A stretch of 64,000 bases of DNA from Notamacropus eugenii (Eukaryota; Chordata; Mammalia; Diprotodontia; Macropodidae): contig NC_092875.1 of the NCBI RefSeq assembly GCF_028372415.1, positions 186,257,022 through 186,321,021 of the forward strand, in the 5' to 3' direction. A program made the translations under genes and the position numbers. The stretch's first letter is position 1, and the number at the start of each line of letters is the position of its first letter. This document shows positions 34,580 to 45,707 of this stretch, piece by piece. The notes under the pieces are model-generated. The model was not told the origin of the DNA and ran no database searches. It saw only the letters and a program-made list of their open reading frames with translations.

Positions 34580-35074
34580 GTTTTTATTTCCATTCATTAA
34601 CTGCCAGAAATCTATCATATCTAACTATGCTAAAATTCTATTCAGGTCCTTAATGTATTTCTTGTTTATCTCTTCAATAGATTTGTCTAGTTCTGAAAGG
34701 GCACATGGAGAACCCTAACTATTATAAATTTGCTCTCTATTTCTTCCTGTGATTTGGCTAACTTTTTATATAAGTAGATGCTATATTATTTGGTGCATAT
34801 GGATTAAGTACTGATGTTATGTTGTTAATTATAATTCCTTTAAGCATAATGAGGCTTCCCTGATTATCTCTAATTACATCTTTTTTATTGTACCTTGCCT
34901 GAAATCATGATTGCTATCCTTTCTTTTAAAAAATTCACATGAAGTGATTAAGTGATTAATACTACCCCTGGCATTCATCTTAACTACAAAAATCTTTATG
35001 TTTCAGCTGTATTTGTTGCAATCAAAATATTGGATTCTGCTTTTTAATCTATTTAGAAATTTACTTTTGGGATA

Positions 35075-35345
35075 GCTAGGTAGCATAGTGTATAGAGTAC
35101 TGGGCCTTGAGTCAGGAAGAACTGAGATCAAATCCATGCTTGATACCTTACCAGTATGTGACCTTGGGTAAGTCACTTAACCTCTGTTTGTCTCAGTTTC
35201 CTCATCTGTAAAATGGGGATATCTACCTCCCAGGGTTGTTGTGATCAAATAAGGTAATATTTGTAAGAGTACTTATCACAGTGCTTGGCACATGGTAAGC
35301 ACTATGTAAATGTTACTAATGGTAATAACAATTATTATTACTATG
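35075..35345 (+). mobile_element. marsupial MIR/CORE-SINE nested in L1
   Basis: GGGATAGCTAGGTAGCATAG, CCTTGAGTCAGGAAGAACTG, TCAGTTTCCTCATCTGTAAA, CTACCTCCCAGGGTTGTTGT and TGGTAAGCACTATGTAAATG. L1 continues on both sides. Confidence 0.85.
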
Positions 35346-36260
35346 CCTTTTCTCCATTTTATAGGTAAGTCAATCCCATTTACATTCATGTTATAACTAT
35401 TCATTGAATGGTCCATCAAGTACATCTTTAAAAATCTCTTTTCTTCCATCCTCCTTTCCTTTCACAAAAAAGGTAAAGAAAGAATGAATATGTTTACTAG
35501 TGATTTATAATTAAAGCAGTTAGTTCCTACTCTTCTGTTTTCTATTCTTCACCAACCTTATATGAATTTCTTCTTCTTTTTACTCCAGTTATTTGAAATA
35601 AGTTCCTCATCTTTCTTCATTTCTTTCCAAGTATATTTATTTTTCTCTTCTTTTCTTTCCTTTCTTAAAACCAAAAAACAGAAGAAAAATATAACTAGTC
35701 ACTGTGTTTGTATATTTTTTACTTCCCTTTAACATCCCTGAAAGCAGAAACATTCTGAAGGGACAGATATTCCCCCCCAATTAGAATGTCAATTGTTTCA
35801 TCATCGTGTAAGCTCTTTCAATTGCTCAAATATGTTTACCGTTCCCAGTTTTTCTTGATTTCTGTGTTTACATTTCAAAATCTCTACTAAGCTTTGGTTT
35901 TTTCATTAGAAATGTTTGAAAGTCTTCTCTCCATCAAAAGGTCCTTTTTTCTTCTATAGGATTATACTCAGTTTTGAGGGGTATATTAATCTTGGTGGCA
36001 AGTCTTTTGTCTTGTTAAATGTCATGTTCAAAGATATTCTCTCTTTTGGAGTAGTTGCAATATAGTATTGTGTGATTCTGGCTGTGATTCGTTGGTACTT
36101 GAATTCATTCTTTCTGGCTGTTTGCAGTATTTTTTTTTTCTTTGTCTTGGAAGCTCTTGTGTTTTTTAAAGATATTTTTAGGCATTTTCAATTTGAGTTT
36201 TCTTCCAGGAGAGTTTAGATGAAATCTTTGTATTTCCACAATACCTTCTGCTACATATAG

Positions 36261-36949
36261 ACAGAGGGTCAAGCAGGAAAATTCAATAAAGTCTTAAGAT
36301 ACTGCAAACTAAGTTAACGCATACTTTGGAACTTAAAATTTCCATGTAAAATGGTGGTGGGTTGATATATGTAGGGTGGAGGAGACTACAATGATAGTGG
36401 AAACTATTTTGGAAAATATTATTTGACAGTAAGAAGTAAAAAAGTTCTATGGCTAGCAGATTTTAAACTATATAGAAATCTTATACCCATATATCATGGA
36501 CACATCAAAAAGACAGGCAAAAGGTATCAGGCATGGTCAACACCTAATGACATCTAAAAAAATGACATTTAATTCACCTTAACAAACAGAAAAGGACTGG
36601 TTCCAAATGAAGCATCCTTGTCAAAATCAGCTGTCTTTTTGCAGTCAAATCATTAATTAATAGAGTAAAAGAAAAAATAAAAATCAAATCAGAAAGAATA
36701 AAGGTGAGAAGACATTTGGGATAAACATAGCCATTTAAATCTTATCTGTTTATATACAAGATATTGACTCAAATAATAGAAGATAAAGGGGAAGAATGGA
36801 TTCTACTACTAAAAGCAGTGATTCTAGTGACATTTCTTTAAAAAGTTAACTGGTATAAATAGTCACTACAATGAAGATCCTGAAATCGCTCAAAACTTTT
36901 TGTTCATGTCCTTTGGCCATTTGTCCACTAAGGAATGGCACAGATTATA
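36261..36949. other. unresolved, LINE-like
   Basis: 36880-36945 contains TTTGGCCATTTGTCCACTAA, similar to the antisense of the L1 3' coding region. The rest is A-rich without assignable motifs. Confidence 0.35.
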
Positions 36950-37090
36950 ATCTTACAGAGTTTCCTGGGGGCACTAAGGTTGAGTGACTTGCCTGGAGGC
37001 ACACAGTCATTGCGTCAAGGCCAGACTTGCAGACTTGAACCCAGGCCTTCCTGATTTCACAGCCAGCTCTCTATCTACTATATCAGGTAA
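36950..37090 (-). mobile_element. MIR-family SINE, antisense
   Basis: GTTGAGTGACTTGCCTGGAG, GACTTGAACCCAGGCCTTCC and CTCTCTATCTACTATATCAG. Confidence 0.75.
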
Positions 37091-37199
37091 TACTTATCTA
37101 TGTTATCTCTCTGCTTGATTATTAGCTCCATGAAACAAACAATGAGGTTAAAACCATCTTTGTATCACCCTCAGAATCTAATATTGTGCATTAGTGGGG

Positions 37200-39222
37200 T
37201 GATAGACTAAGCAGAACCTCCATCCTTACCCTTGCACCCCACTGTAACTTCTAAATTCATCCCATTACACCATCACTTAACAACTCTCCATCCATCTGGT
37301 TCATCATATTCAGATCAATGTTGTTGTAACTTAGAGGTCTCCATATCATTCCTCCTTCCTTCTCAAGGCATCCAATACTTGGCTCAATCTTCTTCTCTTT
37401 CCTAATCCTTGACTTCATGCTTGGGAACTCCAGTGTATATATCTTCAGCCATCTCACTTATCCTATTTAGAAAATGGTTGCTATGATTGATTGGTCTCCC
37501 TTAGTTCTCAAGGCATCAGTACCTATCTCACAGTTTTCTCTACCCCAGTCTCTGCTGTCATAATTTGTGACTTCAGTGTTCACTGATGTCCCTTTGAACA
37601 TTCTTCCCTTCCAATTCATCAACTTCCTTAACTCCCATAATGGATATTTTCACTACAGGTCAACTGCCTATAGGGATAATCATACCTTAGATCTCACCAT
37701 CACACAATATTGTGCTGCTTCCATGATTCTAAACTGAATTTCTTTTTTGATCATAATCATCAATGCTTCAATCCTAGATCACCTCACTATCTGTGTTCTC
37801 TCTGCCTACTTCCATGCGCTAGTATATACTAATTCTTTTTTTCCTCCTCAGTGGCAATTTCAGAACTCTTTCTTCCCATAAGACCAATTCAACCTTCTCC
37901 AGCAGATATATGTGCCAGCTACTTTATTGATATTAACTCACTCTTTACCTGCTCTCTCATTTTCTCCACTGAATAACACAAAAGCCTCTACACTTTCATT
38001 CAATTCAAAATCATCTCTATTTTTCATTTTTGTTCTTCACTTATCTACAGGTTCCTTCTATGAAATAAACAAACATGCTCAGGTCTACTCCACTGCTAGA
38101 AATAAAACAAAACCTGCAGTTAATCTTGCTGTCCCCTCATGCGGTCCTCTTAAACTTCTCCTTCCTTGCACTTCCTAACTTCTAGAAATCACCTATTACT
38201 GCTTCTATTTCCTCACCATGCAATCACTTTTCAACCTCTTGAAATCTGAGTTCTCATCACATCACATCAGAACTGTTCTCTGTGTCTCTGTGCACTCCAT
38301 CTCCATCTTAGCAATTGCCAAGTTTTGTCAATTTTGTCTCCACATCATCTCTTTCCATAGACTTCCCACAGATATCTTCCCATTGACCCTATATGGCCAC
38401 CATCCTAGTTCAAGATGTCATTCCTACTTACCTCAATTATTTATTGTAAAAGCTTCCTAGTTGGTGTTCCTAATACTGTTCTCATTCATTTTCCATACAA
38501 CTGTCAAAACAATCCTTTTAAAGGCACAAATATGACTATATTTATTCCCCCTGTTCATCATCCTGTATTGACTCCTAATTCCTATAGGATAAAATACAAA
38601 CTCCTCAGTCTAGTACAATCCAATTTCAAACTATATTTCTAGCTTTATTAATATAACTTTCTTCCACAAACTTTTTCAGTTAAACTGGATTAGAGTTCTT
38701 CCTTAAACATTCCCTTCCATTTCTCAACATAGTGTATTTACCCAAGCTACTCTTTAAAGCTATGGAATGTACTGCCAAAAGCACTCCTCAGGATCCTGGT
38801 CTTCCCTTAGGGTTTAGTTTCAGTGCCACCTCTTCTGGGAAGCCTTTTTTGATCCTCTTAGTTGTTAGTGAGCAGGAGGATATGGTGGATACAGTGTTAT
38901 ATTAGGAGTCAGAAAGACATGTCTCTAATACTTATTAGTTGTTAGTTAGCATCATCTATAAAACAGGATAATATCTGTAATATCTACTACATAGGTTGTG
39001 AAGTTCAAATGAGGGAATGTAGGTAAAGTGCTATACTAATGAAAGTTTAATATTTATTGTTAATGTTCTCTCCTTCCTCAAATTACCTTCTATTATACCT
39101 ATTTGCATATGAGTTGCTTTCCTTCCAGTAGAGTATAATCTTCTTGAAGCGAAAGATTGTTTTGTACTCTCACAGCCTTGTATATAACAAATGCTTAGTT
39201 AATTTTCCTTAAATTGAATAGA
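37200..39222 (+). mobile_element. L2-clade LINE, long decayed copy
   Basis: About 2 kb of pyrimidine-rich sense-strand DNA typical of L2. It contains an endonuclease-like segment (TAATTTGTGACTTCAGTGTT, ATCTCACCATCACACAATAT), the 3' coding region (GATCCTGGTCTTCCCTTAGG, CACCTCTTCTGGGAAGCCTT) and the terminus (GAGTATAATCTTCTTGAAGC ... AATGCTTAGTTAATTTT). The last part is split by a MIR at 38866-39056. Several 60-90 codon frames in it are remnants. Confidence 0.65.
38866..39056 (+). mobile_element. MIR-family SINE nested in L2
   Basis: AGCAGGAGGATATGGTGGAT, TATTAGGAGTCAGAAAGACA and TACATAGGTTGTGAAGTTC. Confidence 0.7.
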
Positions 39223-39227
39223 TTGGC

Positions 39228-39412
39228 AGTAAAGAGACATGAACTAGAGTCCCAGATGAGATTTTAACTAATTTCATGACCTTAAGGAAGTCATTTAACT
39301 ATGATAAGCCTATTTCCTCATTTAAAATGCAGAAAATAATACTTGACCTCAAGAGTGTTATGAAAAGTGTGCCTTTTAAGCTTTTAAGTGCTCCAGACAC
39401 ATGGATTACTAT
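39228..39412 (+). mobile_element. MIR-family SINE
   Basis: TGGCAGTAAAGAGACATGAA, ATGACCTTAAGGAAGTCATT and CTATTTCCTCATTTAAAATG. Confidence 0.65.
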
Positions 39413-41150
39413 TAGTTTCCCAGTACTCTGAGAAAATATTGATAACAGAAAATGAGAGTAAAAATAGAGCTGCTCAAGTGAATGTTCCTGCAGTGTGACA
39501 AGTATAAAGCAATAACTTGTTAGGTAAGGGCCACAGATGGCATTCAGTGCTGTGGCAGTGAGGAGTAACCACTGACTGCAAGAGAGAAAGCAGTGCAGGA
39601 TGGCAGGATTCTGAAGCGGGAACCTGACCAGAAAACCTAAATGGAGAATAGAAAATTATTCTGGATTAAGAGACTGGCTGTACCTACTTAAGTAGTTCTG
39701 TATTTTCAGCTGTATGAAAATATTCTACAACAATATTCAATTAAAAACCACAAAGACACAGCAAAACAAAGCCAGTCCCAGAATGTCTCCATGGCATTGA
39801 GGGAGAAAAAAACAATAGAGTTATGGCTTTTATTCAGTTTTGCCCCTTTTGGGAGTCTAATTATTAGATTTATGAGTATAAGAAACTTCACTGACCACAA
39901 TAGTATTGGTTAGTGGGAAGGAGCTATAAAAAAACCCCAAACATTTAAATCAATAATTTTCAAATATTTTGAAGTTTTTATAACCTTTCTGTATTGTTTT
40001 GAGTGGTCCAGAACCTTAATTCTTGGTTTAATGTAAAAATGGTAAAGAAGAAACAAATGAATCATGTCCATCTTTCAAGCAGTCCAAAATGAAATGTGGC
40101 ATATCTCTGAGCTTCTGTGAAAAGTCTGAAAAGTCTCTGGTCTTGGGCTAATAGAATCTAGATCACACAGAACCCCAAAGAATGGAGGAACCAAGAGCAT
40201 CTCCAATTTCTCCTCACCAGGTGTAATGAGTTGGCCTGATGTATGACTCAAAATCCCTCTTGTAAAATCCCTCAAAATACCCAGATTCCCTATTGTGGCA
40301 AAATTCAGATGGAGAACAGTAACAGAAGGAGGAGCAGAAGCACCAGGTATGTTCAGGTAGGAGCAGAAACAGACTAAATTCCTCCTAAAATCCTTCTCCT
40401 CAATCTTTAAAGCATGACCCTAGAGAAGTGGCAATCTGCTACCACAGCTATGGTTTACTTCAGTACGTCAGAAACTTATAAGAGAACAGTGATAGAGCAG
40501 GATATAGAAGTCAGGCTTGGTCTATGGGAAATGTCAATGGTAGCAACAGGTCTGCTAAGTCATCTACAGTTAATCTACTTACCCCTAACTATTTCTTTGT
40601 CTAGTGTTATTTTCTGAGCAAGTAGACTGTGCAGTGTTAATGAAACACCTCTTTTTACATTCTGTACTCAGATTTTCCCTGGGAAATAAATATTAGGGAG
40701 ACATCTTCCTTAAACATGTACTGCTTTTTTTTTCCACCTATACTCCAAGACCCTTTATTCAAGAAAATAATTGGTAGATATTCAAAAGAGTTAACACTAC
40801 ATAACATCACACAAAAAAAGTTGATTATATTTTAACGGACCAGAGAAGATCTATTATTGGTGAAGGAGTCAGCTATCTGTGTATGGACAAATCACCAAAT
40901 TGTTAGAACAAAGATGAGAATTAGTATACACCTAGAAGAATGAGAAAAAATTATTGCATGCAATTGAAATGACTTGATCTTGACCTCCTTAAATAAGCTA
41001 TCAATAATGAAAAATGGATAATGGGCAGTAGCAATGATACTCATGTCAGCCATAATAGTTTTATTCGGAAATTTAACCAACATAAAAATAAACTGCCACA
41101 AAAAATAGACCAAAAGAGTAAAAATATCACCTCATTCTGCAAACATTTGA
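39413..41150. other. spacer, nothing recognised
   Basis: No repeat or exon recognised. Short frames at 39706-39900 and 40075-40275 (minus) lack motifs. Confidence 0.4.
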
Positions 41151-41151
41151 C

Positions 41152-41222
41152 TTTTTCAATCAATCAATAAACATTTATTAGGCCCCTGCTATATACCAGG
41201 GACTGTACTAAGTGAAGAGATA
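41152..41222 (-). mobile_element. L2 3'-end fragment, antisense
   Basis: CAATCAATAAACATTTATTA and CTATATACCAGGGACTGTAC. Confidence 0.65.
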
Positions 41223-41224
41223 GA

Positions 41225-42957
41225 TGGTATTCAAAGGCAACACAGGTTCAGAAAATAGACTCATTTCTAAAATCTTACAAAGAAGGATGATGGGTAATTA
41301 TGAGCAATTTTGTTTCATAAAGTATAGAGAGGCAATGGAGGATAAAATCAATTTAAAGATAGCTTCTCAAGAGATCCAACTAAATAAAGTCACCCTGAGT
41401 TCATTTAATAATAAACATAGAAGAACAACAAACACAAGAAAAATGGAAAAGATCTGCAAAGGTTTGTTTTGCAAGTGTTTTACCATTAAGGACAGTGGAG
41501 ACACAACACTTGGACTCTAAAATTACAGGCTCAGATATGCTTACAAAGGAGGTAAACGTGACACTAAAGGAAACAAAGACAGAAAAATCATCAGATTGAA
41601 CTGTGTACATAATAAACATCCATGTTAGAGGCAAAGGAATTGTAAAGGTGCTAAGTATTGGTTTTCAAAGTATCTAAATTAGGGGAAGATATCAAATAAT
41701 TAGAAGAAACCTTGATTTCTATTAAAACAGGGAAAGAACATCTACTACTACTGACATGTATGCCTACTTTTCTGTCTATATAACATTTTTATAAGAACAT
41801 TTACACATATAAAGAGTATTCTCAATGACAGTATTAGTAGAAAGTAGGAAATGTTTACTAAGTGATTTTTCACAATGGACTATATTATTATCACAGAACT
41901 GACAAAAAGATGTAGAGAATACAAGATTACTGTAATTATTGTTTATTGGAAGAATTTGGGTAAGCATGGGAAGATAAATAAGCCGATGCAAGGTGAAATA
42001 AGCAGAATCAAGAAAACAATATGGATAACGACTACAACAATGTAAATGGAAAGAACACAAAACTAAAACTGAATGCTGTACGATGTATAATAATCAAACC
42101 TGATCCCAGGGAAGAGATGAAGACATTCATTTTCTTTGCTTCTTCACAGAGATGAGGGGCTATGGATGTGAAACATTGCATATTCTGACAGACATGATTG
42201 ATGTGCTGATTAATTTTGCTGAAGTGTCTTTTCCTCTTTTTTATTCTATGTTATAAAGGAAGGTTTGCAAGGGGTGGGATGAGGAGGGAAAGAATATATT
42301 TGAAAATGAAAGTGGTGTAAGAAAAATATATCAATAAAAATTTTAAAAAGAAAAAAAGTATTTGATTTAGTACAAAAAACCTTCAAAGGCTTTTATCCAA
42401 CAAGGTGTCACCTATCTATATAAAAGAAAAATAATTCAAGATTCCTTGAAGGCTACAACAATAGAGATAACCTTGTTCAGTGCCCTCTGATCATTAACAA
42501 TGGGTGAGGAATAAAACAGAAATGTGTTCCCCAAAGGTATTCACCACTATGATGGAAGAGATTCAGTGCAGAGTCAAAATTGAAGAAGGATTACCTGTAG
42601 ATGTTGAGGCCCTACAAACACTCTTATTTATGGATAACAATATGCTAAAGTTACATAAAGCCCTGGAACACTGCAGAATCTTCTGAAAGATATCAATAGT
42701 CTCTTAAAAGGGTTTGACTTGGCCATCTACTGAAGAAAGACCAAATGAATGAAGACGATAAACTGCCCAGGTTATGGCATTCAATTAGATGAACAACGTA
42801 TAGAACTTGTCCATCAATATGTCTATCTAGGATGGCCATTATAAATGGATGATGATTTGAGCCTAGAATTAAACAGGAGGATGAGGCGAGGCTGGACTGA
42901 TTGTGGAGACAGAAGAGAAGTGATTAAAGATAGGAGGAGAATTAGGAGAGAATAGTG
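41225..42957 (+). mobile_element. RTE-clade LINE (type B), sense, split by an L1
   Basis: Sense-strand translation gives VTLKETKTEKSS (start of RT), TELTKRCREYKITVII (the YK-PL-L block), then after the L1 insert FDLVQKTF, CPLIINNG, VFTTMMEEIQCRVK (the region after KQGD), LELNRRMRRGW, and VHQYVYLG. These follow the RTE RT order. Frameshifts occur throughout. Confidence 0.75.
41945..42362 (+). mobile_element. L1 3' end nested in the RTE
   Basis: GGTGAAATAAGCAGAATCAA, AACAATGTAAATGGAAAGAA, GATGAGGGGCTATGGATGTG and an A-rich tail (AATAAAAATTTTAAAAAG). It is a 5'-truncated copy separating the two halves of the FVD-EKAFD block of the RTE. Confidence 0.7.
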
Positions 42958-43059
42958 TCCCTTAAGGAGAAGAGGCCCACAGTGTAAAATGTTGCAGAAC
43001 TGAGATGATGAATACTGAAAAATAGTTATTGGATTGGATACATGTCAGTGCAAGGCTGA

Positions 43060-43460
43060 CATCCAATACCACTGCTAAAGTGATTTTCCTAAAGTAGTGA
43101 TCTGACCATGTCATTTTTCTGCCCAATAAACTCCAGTAACTCCTTATTACCTTTAGGATTAATCCAATCCAATCCAATCCAATAAACATTATTTAAGTGC
43201 CTATTGGCATTTAAGACCCCTCATAATTTGGCCAAAACTTACTCTTCTGGGATTACTACGTACTATAGTATATAGTTTACTATGTACTATACATTACTGC
43301 CCTTTATATACTTTGTGGTCCAGATAAATTGGTCAGCCAGGTGGATACTCCTCTTCCTCTCCCACCACACCTCCCTTCATTCCAGGAATGAAAAATAATA
43401 GAATCTTATGATAAGTTCTGCAACCAGCTTCATGAGACTGCTTCTCCTATTCTTTGGACT
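43060..43460 (+). mobile_element. L2-clade LINE 3' coding remnant
   Basis: CTAAAGTGATTTTCCTAAAG, GATCTGACCATGTCATTTT and AAACTCCAGTAACTCCTTAT correspond to the L2 region also visible at 45725-45790. An (ATCCA)4 tract lies at about 43163-43183. Confidence 0.68.
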
Positions 43461-43689
43461 GCTCCTATAAATTCACCCAGGATAAATTCAATAGTCAGAT
43501 GATTCCTTCAGGATTATTACTGTAGCTTTAGTATGTCCTTCGTGAGTATTCCATTTATGTATAGTGCTCAGAATAGCTGGATTAACTCTGTCTTTTGACT
43601 TCTCTTCTGGACTTCTGGGTGAGTTATCATTCTTGTTCCTTTTTCTTAGCATTGCTCTATCTTTCCCTAACTTCCTCCACAACCTTCCC

Positions 43690-44795
43690 AGGTACCAATG
43701 GAGTGAAACAGGGCTGTGTGCTTGCTCCATGCTTTTTAGCATGATGTTTTCAGCCATGCTCTCAATGAAGAGGAACATAGCATTTAGCATGATGTTTTCA
43801 GCCATGCTCTCAATGAAGAGGAACATAGCATCAAGGTCAACTACCATACTGATGGTAAATTCTTCAACTTGAAAAGCCGACAAGCCAAGACCAAAGTGGA
43901 GGAAGTGTTGGTGCATGATCTTCTCTTTGCAGATGATTGTGCACTCAATGCAGCTCCTGAAGCTGAGATTCAACAAAGTATGGATCAATTCTCTGCTGCC
44001 TGTGCTAATTTTGCTGTAATAATAAACACCAAGAAAATACAGGTGCTCCATCAGTCACCACCACATCATCCAGACATGGAACCACAGGTTACAACAAAAG
44101 AAGAAGTTCTGAATCCTGTGGATAAGTTCATTTACCTTGGTAGTGTACTTTCCAGGGATGTACACACTGACATTGAGTTTGATGCACATATTGCCAGAGC
44201 TAGCTCAGTGTTGGGAGGCTCTGAAGAAAAGCGCGGGAGAGAAGAGGTATTAGACTGACTACCAAACTGAAGGTCTACAGAGCCACTGGGCTGCCCTCAT
44301 TGTTGTATGCCTGTGAAACATGGACAGTCTACCAGCACCATGCCAGGAAACTGAATAGCTTCCATTTGAACTGTCTTAGGAAGACTCTGAGGATCACCTG
44401 ACAGAATAAGGTACCAGACACTGACGTCCTTGTTTGAACTAAACTGTCAAGCATTCAAATTATGCTTCAGAGAGCTCAGCTCCAATGGGCTGGCCATGTT
44501 GTTCAAATGCAAAATGTATGCTTGCCGAAAAGACTATTTTATGCAGAACTCTCATGGTGGTCAGAAGAGGTGATACAAGGACACTCTCAAGAATTTCGGA
44601 ATTGATTGTGTGACATGGGAGACATTGGTACAAGAGCACTCAACATGGCATGCCCACATCAGAAAGGGTGCTGTGCTCTATGGGCAAAGCAAAATTAAAA
44701 CAGCTCAAAGGAAATGTAGGATGCGCAGATTTGGAGTATCCACCCCAAATGTTCACACAGACTATCTGTGTCCAATCTGTGGTAGAGCATTCTGA
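43690..44795 (+). pseudogene. reverse-transcriptase ORF of the type A RTE, broken
   Basis: Target-primed reverse transcriptase of a LINE. NGVKQGCVLAP (about 43697-43730) and FSMMFSAML (43735 on) are in different frames, so a 1-nt shift lies at about 43731-43735. The 48-bp duplication at 43735-43830 repeats 16 codons. 43869-44258 is open and carries the catalytic motif LLFADDCALNA (the FADD aspartates are kept) and the following IYLGSVLS block. 44259-44600 is frameshifted. 44610-44795 reads CPICGRAF just before a stop. It cannot encode an active enzyme. Confidence 0.78.
43735..43830 (+). repeat. perfect 48-bp tandem duplication, two units
   Basis: Units 43735-43782 and 43783-43830 are identical and begin TTTAGCATGATGTTTTCAGC. 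The length equals 16 codons, so the RT frame is kept across it. Confidence 0.95.
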
Positions 44796-44905
44796 GCTTG
44801 TAGTGGTCCGATCAGCCACAATCGGACACCATGAAACTTGACTTTATCATGGTGATGTCATTTTGGTCCTCTTCGAGAATGAAGGACAACCACCAATCCA
44901 TAAAT

Positions 44906-45172
44906 CTTATATATCGGAAGGGCATAAAGGATTTTAATCCTTAAGATTGTAATATTCTAAATATGGGATGACAAATTTGCTGGGCATATCAGGAGCTGAG
45001 GCATACTTACACCCCAGCTATCAGCAGGTACAACCAAAAGGTGGAAATCTCATCTATGTACAGCTTAATCAACTGCCAATCTATAACAGAGAGAAAGGAG
45101 CAAGAAACACTCAGAGTAATTCATAGGAATTAACTGATAAATAAGAGTTTAAATTTTATAAATAAAACCTCA
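44906..45172. other. spacer, nothing recognised
   Basis: No recognised element. Confidence 0.4.
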
Positions 45173-45445
45173 TTCCTCTTCCAAACTTACTTACTTCAGA
45201 TGAGAGTACCATCATCTTTCTCTGGTTAGCAGTCTTGGAATCATCCTCAGTTCCTCACTCTCCCTTACCCTGTAGGGCAAAGATTTTGCTAAGTCATGTT
45301 GATCTACCTCTAAGACATCTCTCACCTTTCTTCACTCACTTGGCCATCACCCTAGATGAGGCTTTCATCACTTCTCACCTAGACTGATCAATGCAAAAAC
45401 CTCTTACTTGGTCCCCCTAACTCAGTACTCTTCTTCCCAATCTAC

Positions 45446-45456
45446 ACCCTATATAA
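45446..45456 (+). repeat. target-site duplication (left) of the nested SINE
   Basis: ACCCTATATAA here pairs with ACCCTATACAA at 45708-45718 (10 of 11). Confidence 0.75.
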
Positions 45457-45707
45457 GTTGTTCATTTGTTTCAGTTATGTCCAATTTTTCTGACCCCATT
45501 TGGGATTTTCTTGGCAAAAATACTAGAGTGGTTTGTCATTTCCTTCTCCAGCTCAATTTACTGATAAGGAACTGAGACAAACAAGGTTAAGTGACTTGCC
45601 TAGGATCAAATAGCTAGTAAATATCTTAGGTTAAATTTGAACTTTGGAAGATGAGTCTTCTTGATGTCTGACTCACCACTCTATCCACTGTGCCACCTAG
45701 CTTTCCT
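45457..45707 (-). mobile_element. Mar1-like CORE-SINE nested in L2, antisense
   Basis: TTCAGTTATGTCCAATTTTT, ATACTAGAGTGGTTTGTCAT, GTTAAGTGACTTGCCTAGGA and the reversed head CTCTATCCACTGTGCCACCT. Target duplications flank it and L2 resumes on the right. Confidence 0.88.

Larger units (their letters stand above)
31911..36260 (-). mobile_element. L1, antisense, from ORF1 end through ORF2 RT; interrupted
   Basis: Reading the minus strand from 36260: the ORF1 C-terminus (ARKNEFKYQRI; compare ARKKQFKYCGN in the HAL1 copy), then the ORF2 endonuclease region (about 35.9-34.6 kb), the linker at 33452-33240, RT block PRPGGFTSQCYQTFKK near 32.87 kb (consensus-like GPDGFTSEFYQTFK), a degraded LFADD region near 32.3 kb, and KYLG-like sequence near 32.1 kb. 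Frames are broken throughout. SINEs at about 33460-33692 and 35075-35345 and a CA repeat at 34530 interrupt it. The 3' end of ORF2 and the 3' UTR are missing, so the 31905/31911 junction is not a normal L1 terminus. Confidence 0.8.
43690..44905 (+). mobile_element. RTE-like LINE (type A), RT to 3' terminus
   Basis: A distinct LINE type whose 3' terminus (GATGTCATTTTGGTCCTCTT, CGAGAATGAAGGACAACC) is the tail shared by the SINEs at 25876 and 55475. The coding remnants include NGVKQGCVLAP, FSMMFSAML, LLFADD, VDKFIYLGSVLS, YACETWTVYQ and a C-terminal CPICGRAF zinc-finger-like start. Such a C2H2-like C-terminus is a feature I recall for this LINE group. Its 5' part is missing. Confidence 0.75.

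Noticed and set aside
34370..34618. Frame containing a (CV)n/(HT)n run
   Set aside because: Translation of a CA microsatellite.
43488..44051. 187-codon minus-strand frame
   Set aside because: Antisense shadow of the type A RTE; its repeated segment is just the 48-bp duplication.
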